64,000 bases of DNA from Corynebacterium rhinophilum (GTDB lineage Bacteria > Actinomycetota > Actinomycetes > Mycobacteriales > Mycobacteriaceae). A program made the position numbers and the translations under genes. The notes beneath the pieces are model-generated. The model was not told the DNA's origin. It ran no database searches and saw nothing but the letters and a program-made list of their open reading frames with translations. The stretch spans positions 1 through 64,000 of the forward strand of contig NZ_JASPHQ010000006.1 of assembly GCF_030227225.1 (NCBI RefSeq), written 5' to 3'. Numbering within the stretch: the first letter of the stretch is position 1; every line of letters begins with the position of its first letter. Shown in pieces: positions 58,000-64,000 of this stretch.

Positions 58000-59355
58000 A
58001 TGACTGATACCCCTTATCGTCCAAACGGAAGCCGTCACCACGTCGTCGTGGTTGGCGGTGGATTCGGCGGTCTTAACACTGTGAAGAAGTTGAAGAACGC
58101 CGATGTTGAGATCACCCTCATCGATAAGAAGAACCACCACCTGTTCCAGCCAATGCTCTACCAGGTGGCTACCGGCATGATTTCCGCTGGTGAGGTTGCC
58201 CCCTCGACCCGCCAGCTGCTGCGCAACCAGGATAATGTGGACTTTGTCAACGGCAACGTGACCGACATTAACCTGGAGGACCAGACGGTTACCGCCGAGC
58301 TCGATGACTTTTCGCGCACCTACTCCTACGACTCCCTCGTGGTTGCCGCTGGTTCCAGCCAGTCGTACTTTGGCAATGACCACTTCGCGGAGTTTGCCCC
58401 TGGCATGAAGACCTTGGATGATGCCCTAGAGCTGCGTTCCCGCATCATTTCCGCCTTCGAAAAAGCTGAGCTTACCGATGACCCCGCTGAGCGCGAGCGC
58501 CTCCTCACCTTCATCATCGTCGGTGCCGGCCCAACCGGTGTGGAGCTCACCGGCCAGATCGCTGAGTTGGCTAACCGCACGCTTAGCGATGTCTACTCCA
58601 CCTACGGCACCTCCGCCGCAAAGATTTACCTGCTCGACGGTGCGCCGCAGGTGCTCCCGCCGTTTGGCAAGCGCCTCGGCCGCCGTGCCCAGCGCACTTT
58701 GGAGAAGGAAGGCGTCAACGTTCGCCTGAACGCCATGGTGACCAACGTCAACGAAGACTCCGTGACCTACAAGAACATGAAGACCGAGGAAGAGGTCACC
58801 CTCGAGGGCGCGACCAAGATCTGGTCCGCTGGTGTTTCCGCTTCCCCACTGGGCAAGATGGTCGCTGACCAGGCCGGAGTCGAGGCTGACCGCGCGGGCC
58901 GCGTTTCCGTCAATGATGACATGACCGTTGGTGACTTCAACAACGTCTACATCATCGGTGACATGATGTCCCTGAACCGCCTGCCGGGCTTGGCACAGGT
59001 GGCAATTCAGGGTGGCGAGCACGTCGCCAAGCTCATCGAGACCAAGGTGGACGAGGAGTCCACGGCCGATGAAAAGGAACCTTTCGAGTACTTCGACAAG
59101 GGCTCGATGGCCATCGTGACCCGCTTCAATGCCGTTGTGAAGCTGGGCAAGACCGAATTCTCCGGCTTCCCGGGCTGGTTGGCATGGCTGGCCTTGCACC
59201 TGACCTACGTCGTTGGTCTACGCAGCCGCTTGGCCGTATTGGTCAACTGGGCGGCTAATATCCTCTCCCGCAACCGCGGCAACTTGGAGATTACTACCCA
59301 GCAGCGCATCGCCCGCAACCTCATCGATGAGGCAGAAGAAGAGAAGAAGAACTAA
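58000..59355 (+). CDS. ndh: Type II NADH dehydrogenase
   Basis: This single-subunit, non-proton-pumping flavoenzyme passes electrons from NADH to menaquinone at the membrane. The 451-aa protein has the FAD motif VVVGGGFGGLNTVKKLKN, the NADH motif FIIVGAGPTGVELTGQIAEL and the GDMMSLNRLPGLAQVAIQGG flavin site. C-terminal amphipathic helices (FPGWLAWLALHLTYVVGLRS) anchor it to the membrane. It is the main NADH oxidase of Corynebacterium, which usually lacks complex I. The 5' leader contains GAGGAAGG 21-28 nt before the ATG. Confidence 0.95.
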   Translation: MTDTPYRPNGSRHHVVVVGGGFGGLNTVKKLKNADVEITLIDKKNHHLFQPMLYQVATGMISAGEVAPSTRQLLRNQDNVDFVNGNVTDINLEDQTVTAELDDFSRTYSYDSLVVAAGSSQSYFGNDHFAEFAPGMKTLDDALELRSRIISAFEKAELTDDPAERERLLTFIIVGAGPTGVELTGQIAELANRTLSDVYSTYGTSAAKIYLLDGAPQVLPPFGKRLGRRAQRTLEKEGVNVRLNAMVTNVNEDSVTYKNMKTEEEVTLEGATKIWSAGVSASPLGKMVADQAGVEADRAGRVSVNDDMTVGDFNNVYIIGDMMSLNRLPGLAQVAIQGGEHVAKLIETKVDEESTADEKEPFEYFDKGSMAIVTRFNAVVKLGKTEFSGFPGWLAWLALHLTYVVGLRSRLAVLVNWAANILSRNRGNLEITTQQRIARNLIDEAEEEKKN

Positions 59356-59462
59356 ATTCTCCTCGGCACCAGCCGCTGTCCTACTACCCCGCTATGGGGC
59401 TGTGGGCGGCGGCTTTTGTGGTTTTCGTTCCTATTTTCCCATTTTTGTTAGGCTTGGGCATT

Positions 59463-59541
59463 ACAACATGGGGTGCCACGCAGTGGCTGAGATACACCCA
59501 TTGAACCTGCTCTCAGTTAGAACTAGCGAAGGGATTGTTGT
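59463..59541 (+). promoter_or_regulatory. TPP riboswitch overlapping the thiM start
   Basis: The conserved THI-box elements occur in order: GGGGTGCC, GGCTGAGA, ACCC, TTGAACCTG, and CAGTTAGAACTAGCGAAGGGA. The closing helix P1 is ACAACA (59463-59468) with TGTTGT (59536-59541), which covers the first two bases of the GTG start codon and lies next to the GAAGGGA Shine-Dalgarno. Binding TPP should therefore block ribosome access directly. Confidence 0.93.
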
Positions 59542-60364
59542 GGATTGTTCATTTCTCCGTGCCCACGATGCGGTGCGCGATACCGCTCCACTTATTCAGT
59601 GCTTGACCAATAAGGTCGTCAGCAATATTTCTGCCAATGCACTGTTGGCCATCGGCGCCAGCCCGGCAATGGTAGATACCCCAGATGAGTCGCAAGATTT
59701 TGCGAAGATCGCCAGCGGTGTGCTTATCAATTGCGGAACCCCGAATTCCGAGCAATACGCCGGCATGCGAGAGGCAATCGCCGGTGCGACCGCGGCTGGA
59801 AACCCGTGGGTCCTCGATCCCGTTGGCGCGGGTGGTCTGCAGAAGCGCACCGAGTTCATGCATGAAGTCTTGCCGCAGCGACCGACGGCGATTCGCGGCA
59901 ATGCCTCCGAGATCATAGCCTTGGCCGGAACCGGAGCCGGCGGGCGCGGCGTGGAGTCCACCGATGGCGTGGAGGCGGCTCTGGAACCAGCGCTCAAACT
60001 GTCCCGCGATACTGGAGCCGTAATTGCCGTGTCTGGTCCCACGGATCTCATCGTGCAGGCAGGCGAAACGCCGCGTGCGGTAAGCCTCGAGTCTGGACAC
60101 CCGATGCTGCAAAACGTCATCGGCACGGGTTGTTCGCTGGGCGCCATCTGCGCGGCTTACCTGGCAGCGTGGGAGGATCCATTCACAGCGATCATCGCAG
60201 CGCATGCGCATGTGGGGGCCGCAGGCAGCGTTGCCGCGGAGAAATCCACGGCGCCCGGCTCCTTTGCGGTTGCTTGGCTCGATGCGCTGCATGAGCTGTC
60301 CACCGATGGGATCGAGGAGCGCATCTCTGCCTCCGAGATCGCAGACATTGCGGGGCTGTCATGA
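59540..60364 (+). CDS. thiM: Hydroxyethylthiazole kinase ThiM
   Basis: ThiM phosphorylates the thiazole alcohol to recycle it into thiamine. The 274-aa protein shows LTNKVVSNISANALLAIGAS, PWVLDPVGAGG and the kinase-type NVIGTGCSLGAICAAYLAAW. The GTG start (59540) is supported by GAAGGGA and the riboswitch; longer frames would cross the riboswitch. thiE overlaps its end by 4 bp. Confidence 0.96.
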   Translation: MDCSFLRAHDAVRDTAPLIQCLTNKVVSNISANALLAIGASPAMVDTPDESQDFAKIASGVLINCGTPNSEQYAGMREAIAGATAAGNPWVLDPVGAGGLQKRTEFMHEVLPQRPTAIRGNASEIIALAGTGAGGRGVESTDGVEAALEPALKLSRDTGAVIAVSGPTDLIVQAGETPRAVSLESGHPMLQNVIGTGCSLGAICAAYLAAWEDPFTAIIAAHAHVGAAGSVAAEKSTAPGSFAVAWLDALHELSTDGIEERISASEIADIAGLS

Positions 60365-60990
60365 GCATCGATTGGACGCTGTATCTCATTACCGATCCTG
60401 AGCTCGCCGGCGGGCGGGACAAGGTCGTTCCCATCGTGCAAGAGGCGGTACGCGGCGGAGCTACCGTCGTGCAATTGCGCGATAAGGAGGCCAGCGACGA
60501 GGAGATCGAGGCTACCGCCCGCGAACTCATGAAGGTCTTGGGCGATGTACCGCTTTTTATCAATGACCGTGTCGAGGTAGCGGCCAAGGTAGGCTGCCAC
60601 CTGCACATTGGCCAAAACGATATGGATTTTAACCAAGCACGGGAGCTGCTTGGCCCCGATAAGCTCATCGGGCTTTCGGTGGGCACGCGGGAAGAGCTGG
60701 ACGCCATTGACCCGCAGGAGGCCCCCGATGTCATTGGCATCGGCCCGGTTCACTCGACGGCGACCAAGAAGAATGCGCCAGCGGGAATCGGTGCCGAGGC
60801 CGCCAGGCGCCTTGCCACCGCGGCGCGCGAACGCGGCATCGAGTCCGTCGCCATCGGCGGCATCAAGGCACACAATGCCCACGAACTTTCCGGAAGCGAC
60901 TTCGCAGGGATCTGCGTGGTCAGCGACATCATGGCTGCCGATGACCCGGCAGCGGCAGCACACAACCTAAAGGAGGCCTACTGTGGCTAA
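60361..60990 (+). CDS. thiE: Thiamine-phosphate synthase ThiE
   Basis: ThiE joins the pyrimidine diphosphate and thiazole phosphate to make thiamine phosphate. The 209-aa TIM barrel shows YLITDPE, TVVQLRDKEASDEEI, FINDRVEVAAKVGCHLHIGQ, IGIGPVHSTATKKNAPAGIG and AIGGIKAHNA. It overlaps thiM (ATGA) and thiD by 8 bp. Confidence 0.97.
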   Translation: MSIDWTLYLITDPELAGGRDKVVPIVQEAVRGGATVVQLRDKEASDEEIEATARELMKVLGDVPLFINDRVEVAAKVGCHLHIGQNDMDFNQARELLGPDKLIGLSVGTREELDAIDPQEAPDVIGIGPVHSTATKKNAPAGIGAEAARRLATAARERGIESVAIGGIKAHNAHELSGSDFAGICVVSDIMAADDPAAAAHNLKEAYCG

Positions 60991-62518
60991 AGGAACCTAC
61001 CCCCGTATTCTCTCGATTGCTGGAACGGATCCCACAGGCGGAGCCGGCATCCAGGCCGATCTGAAGTCCATCGCCGCCGCGGGCGGGTATGGAATGAGCG
61101 TGGTTACCGCGCTGGTGGCCCAAAATACCCAGGGCGTGCGCAGCGTCCACGTCCCGCCGCTGGATTTCCTGCAAGAGCAGCTGGATTCGGTCCGCGAGGA
61201 CGTAGACATCGACGCGATCAAGATCGGCATGCTTGCCGATGCCCCCATCACCGACCTCGTATCCACGTTCCTCGACCAGATCGACCCGTCCGTCCCTGTG
61301 GTCTTGGACCCGGTCATGGTGGCCACCAGTGGCGACCGCCTCTTGGACCCCGCGGCGGAAAAGGCGGTGCGCGAGCTGTGTTCCCGAGCTGATGTCATCA
61401 CGCCCAACCTCAAGGAGCTGGCCGTCCTGACGCAGACGGAGGAAGCCACGGATTTGGACCGTGCCATCGAGGTGGCTAAGACGTGGGCCGCTGAGGCGAA
61501 TACGGCGGTCATCGTCAAGGGCGGGCACCTTGACTCGGCGATTGCCGATAACGCCGTGGTCACCCCCGATGGCAAGGTGCACCGCGTGGAATCGGCTCGA
61601 GTGCAGACCAAGAATACCCACGGCACGGGCTGCTCCCTCTCCTCTGCCCTAGCAACGCGGCTTGGCGCAGGCGATGAAGTCGCCGCCGCCCTAGAGTGGT
61701 CCACGGACTGGCTGCACGAGGCGATCGCCAATGCGGATGCGCTGGCCGTCGGCAAAGGCAGCGGGCCGGTAGACCACCTGCACCGCTCGCAGCGCTTGAT
61801 GCGGGCTGCGTCCTCGGTACCGCTTCCTCACTTGTCCGGGCCATTGGAAGAGGTAGAAAATGCCGATCAGCCGCGAGTAGCGGCCGCTGGCCCGTACACG
61901 CAGCGCCTGTGGAATATAGCCGCGGAGTACTGGGAGCAGGTAAAGGCACTACCCTTTATTCAGAAGCTGGGGTCCGGGGCACTTGCCAACGATGCTTTCA
62001 GCTTCTACCTCGATCAGGATTCGCAATACCTGGCGTCCTACTCGAAGGCCTTGGCTCGCCTGGCCAGCCAAGCGCCCGATACCGCACAGCAATTGCATTG
62101 GGCGCAGGGCGCCTACGAATGCCTCGCGGAGGAGGCTGAACTGCACCGCGGATGGTTGAAGGATTCTGCTACTACGGCGCCGTCGCGGGTCACCAGTGCC
62201 TATACGGATTTTCTCATCCGCAGCACGCACACGGATGATTATGCGGTTGGCATCGCGGCGGTACTTCCCTGCTACTGGCTCTATGCAGAGGTAGGCCTGC
62301 ACTTGGCGGAATTCGACTCGCCCGATCACCCCTACCATGCCTGGTTGGAGGTCTACGGCGGGGAAGATTTCCTCGCCGGGGTGCGCGAGAGCATCAAGAT
62401 TGTGGAGGAAACTTTAGAAAAGGCGGATGAGGCCACTCGGACCCGTGCCGAGCGCGCCTTTATCAGCGCCAGCATCCACGAGGTCGATTTCTTCGACCAA
62501 GCGGACCGGCGCTTTTAA
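60983..62518 (+). CDS. thiD: ThiD-TenA bifunctional thiamine synthesis/salvage protein
   Basis: Residues about 1-265 form the HMP/HMP-phosphate kinase: LSIAGTDPTGGAGIQADLKS, VLDPVMVATSGD and NTHGTGCSLSSALATRLGAG. Residues about 300-511 form a TenA/thiaminase II domain with FIQKLGSGALANDAFSFYLD, the conserved Cys in VLPCYWLYAEVG and a C-terminal helical bundle. The fusion couples pyrimidine salvage, where TenA hydrolyses aminopyrimidine breakdown products, to phosphorylation. In many bacteria the parts are separate genes. It overlaps thiE. Confidence 0.96.
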   Translation: MAKGTYPRILSIAGTDPTGGAGIQADLKSIAAAGGYGMSVVTALVAQNTQGVRSVHVPPLDFLQEQLDSVREDVDIDAIKIGMLADAPITDLVSTFLDQIDPSVPVVLDPVMVATSGDRLLDPAAEKAVRELCSRADVITPNLKELAVLTQTEEATDLDRAIEVAKTWAAEANTAVIVKGGHLDSAIADNAVVTPDGKVHRVESARVQTKNTHGTGCSLSSALATRLGAGDEVAAALEWSTDWLHEAIANADALAVGKGSGPVDHLHRSQRLMRAASSVPLPHLSGPLEEVENADQPRVAAAGPYTQRLWNIAAEYWEQVKALPFIQKLGSGALANDAFSFYLDQDSQYLASYSKALARLASQAPDTAQQLHWAQGAYECLAEEAELHRGWLKDSATTAPSRVTSAYTDFLIRSTHTDDYAVGIAAVLPCYWLYAEVGLHLAEFDSPDHPYHAWLEVYGGEDFLAGVRESIKIVEETLEKADEATRTRAERAFISASIHEVDFFDQADRRF

Positions 62519-62523
62519 GGGTT

Positions 62524-63126
62524 TTAAGCCAATAGGTCCGCGCCAGGCCTAGAAAGTACGGCGACCAAGAAGGTGGAATGCTCCGAAAACAGCTTCATGT
62601 CCCAAGAAGAGAATGTGAAGTCAACGCGGTAGCCCACCTTCTGCGCCATATCGAGGAAGTCCTGGAAATCCCAACCGCGGCCTTCCCCAAAGCCAGTGAC
62701 GAAGCGCCCGCCGGGGGTCAGAGAGTTAAAAATATTTCGCAGGGCTTCCTCGCGGCCGTCCACGGCCAAAAAGCCCATGACGTTTCCCGCAGAAACAGCG
62801 AGGTCAAAGGGTCCTTCAGGAACCTCTTCCGTGCACAGGTCCCCGACGAACCATTCGCCTTCCGGGAAATCATGTTCGGCGTGTTCGAGCAAAATGGGAT
62901 CTACGTCGATGCCCACCACGCTGTGTCCGCGGCGCAGCAATTCCCCGCCGACGCGGCCGGTTCCACAGCCGGCGTCGAGGATGGTGGAATTGCGTTCCAC
63001 CATGGCATCGACAAGCCGGGCCTCCCCATGAATGTCTTTGCCCTGCGCCTCAAGCATCTTCCATTTGCGGGCGAAATTATGGGAGTGGGCGGGATTGGCT
63101 TCGGTAACTTCTTTCCACGTAGGCAT
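62524..63126 (-). CDS. Class I SAM-dependent methyltransferase
   Basis: The 200-aa protein has motif I STILDAGCGTGRVGGELLRR, motif II GIDVDPILLEHAEHDFP and a later FDLAVSAGNVMGFLAVDGRE. The substrate is unknown. I use ATG 63126 (MPTWKEVTEANPAHSHNF) because TATAAT lies exactly 7 nt upstream, so translation is leaderless. It converges with thiD, 5 bp from its stop. Confidence 0.88.
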   Translation of the reverse strand: MPTWKEVTEANPAHSHNFARKWKMLEAQGKDIHGEARLVDAMVERNSTILDAGCGTGRVGGELLRRGHSVVGIDVDPILLEHAEHDFPEGEWFVGDLCTEEVPEGPFDLAVSAGNVMGFLAVDGREEALRNIFNSLTPGGRFVTGFGEGRGWDFQDFLDMAQKVGYRVDFTFSSWDMKLFSEHSTFLVAVLSRPGADLLA

Positions 63127-63133
63127 AGATTCG

Positions 63134-63139
63134 ATTATA
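63134..63139 (-). promoter_or_regulatory. -10 element, leaderless methyltransferase start
   Basis: On the minus strand TATAAT lies exactly 7 nt before the ATG at 63126. Confidence 0.6.
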
Positions 63140-63242
63140 TTACCCACCGTCGGTGTAAGCTTTACCCGCTGCTTAAAACGTGGCCCGTTTTACTACTTGA
63201 TTGCGTTACTATCCGCACTACCGTGCAAAGGAGGCTGAAACG

Positions 63243-64000
63243 ATGCCGTCCGTACCCACGCCCTTTAGGGGCCGAAAGAAACCCACGCCTCCTAGTCAGC
63301 CTTCCTTCCCACCGGTTCCCGCGGAACGCGCCATCGAGCACTGCCGCGTCTTCGTCGATGGTGAGGCCCTACCCGGCGAGTATTCCGCGCATTCCGCCCT
63401 GGAAACCGTGGCGGAATATGGCCGCGGGTTTGTCTGGGTGGGCCTGCATGAGCCCTATGAATCCCAGATGACGAAGATCGCTTCGCAATTTGGCATCCAC
63501 GAGCTCATCGTGGAAGACGCCGTTATGGCCCACCAGCGACCGAAGCTGGAGCGCTACGATGACCAGCTCTTTGTGGTGGCGCGCTCGGTGAATTACCGCG
63601 ACCACGATGAGGTAAAAGATAAGCGCCAGATCATTTCCACGGGCGAAATTCAGATGATTATGGGCTCTAACTTCATCATCACCGTCCGCCACGGTGCAAA
63701 GCTGCCCAACTTGGCCTACACAGTTGAAGACGAGCAGGACTTGGTGGAGCTCGGCCCCGTCGCCATGGCCTGGAAGATCCTGGACATGATGGTGGACCGC
63801 TACTCTGAGGTCGCGCGCCTAATTAGCGATGAAGTCGATGAACTCGAAGAGGAAATCTTTACCCCGAACCTCAAATTCGATGTCGACCGCATATACATGT
63901 TCAAGCGCGAAGTCTTGGAGATGAAGCACGCCATTTATCCGCTGTCTGCGGCGCTAAAGGCAATGGTCTCGGATCACAAGGATCTCATCTCCAAACAGAT
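63243..64000 (+). CDS. corA: CorA-family magnesium/divalent cation transporter, truncated by the window end
   Basis: The gene starts at ATG 63243 behind AAGGAGGCTGAAACG and runs off the right edge. The visible 252 residues are the cytoplasmic N-terminal domain: a Pro-rich start (RGRKKPTPPSQPSFPP), RVFVDGEALPGEYSAHSALE, GRGFVWVGLHEPYESQM, the conserved ELIVEDAV and IITVRHGA, then the long stalk helix (EVARLISDEVDELEEEIF). The membrane part with the GMN motif lies beyond the window. Confidence 0.93.
   Translation, partial: MPSVPTPFRGRKKPTPPSQPSFPPVPAERAIEHCRVFVDGEALPGEYSAHSALETVAEYGRGFVWVGLHEPYESQMTKIASQFGIHELIVEDAVMAHQRPKLERYDDQLFVVARSVNYRDHDEVKDKRQIISTGEIQMIMGSNFIITVRHGAKLPNLAYTVEDEQDLVELGPVAMAWKILDMMVDRYSEVARLISDEVDELEEEIFTPNLKFDVDRIYMFKREVLEMKHAIYPLSAALKAMVSDHKDLISKQ

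Overview
The window reads as a chromosomal segment of a Corynebacterium. Gene order matches the corynebacterial/mycobacterial pattern (acn-acnR, an Rv1476-type protein, an NlpC/P60 hydrolase and ferrochelatase; PEBP-like protein, pyrD, lppL, uppP, mshC; ARC-dop-pup-pafA-pafBC-tatA-tatC-helY; lnt-ppm1-rbpA). It encodes mycothiol, polyprenol-mannose and pupylation functions but shows no 20S proteasome genes. I could not identify the species; the group around C. aurimucosum and C. tuberculostearicum is a guess.

Bases 1-6.5 kb are a mobile-element scrapyard: an IS3-family transposase broken by a roughly 0.5 kb insert, an IS481-like fragment, and two degenerate IS3 elements lying end to end. Between them is an AT-richer island of three genes absent from the core gene order: a secreted 219-aa protein with a glycine-rich hydrophobic C-terminus, a 45-aa membrane protein and a secreted trypsin-like protease. 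This is the best candidate in the window for an undescribed system, plausibly a protease-matured bacteriocin or other secreted peptide with a small membrane immunity-like partner. That function is inferred, not shown.

6.5-18.2 kb holds aconitase and its repressor, an Rv1476-like membrane protein, a 1.7 kb stretch with no convincing gene, a secreted NlpC/P60 hydrolase, ferrochelatase and several conserved hypotheticals. At 18.2-19.8 kb a frameshifted IS481 element abuts tRNA-Leu(GAG) inside 53-bp direct repeats. 20-31 kb carries pyrD, lppL, uppP, mshC, hisE-hisG, aspartase and a C4-dicarboxylate transporter. 31-35 kb carries formate-THF ligase, a RecB-like nuclease, an M18 aminopeptidase and TrmI.

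36-47 kb is the pupylation locus followed by the Tat translocase and a Ski2-like helicase. 47-54 kb holds an M24 peptidase, a DprE2-like reductase, a reduced CobG-like protein, and the Lnt and Ppm1 pair, then RbpA behind a SigH-type promoter. 54-64 kb carries a YceI protein, a DyP peroxidase, a CFA-synthase-like methyltransferase, type II NADH dehydrogenase, a thiamine operon (thiM-thiE-thiD/tenA) under a TPP riboswitch whose P1 helix covers the start codon, and a truncated corA.

A recurring feature is leaderless expression: at least nine genes have a TA-N3-T hexamer exactly 7 nt before the start codon. Start codons were set using this spacing, Shine-Dalgarno matches and family lengths, so several are internal to the longest open frame.
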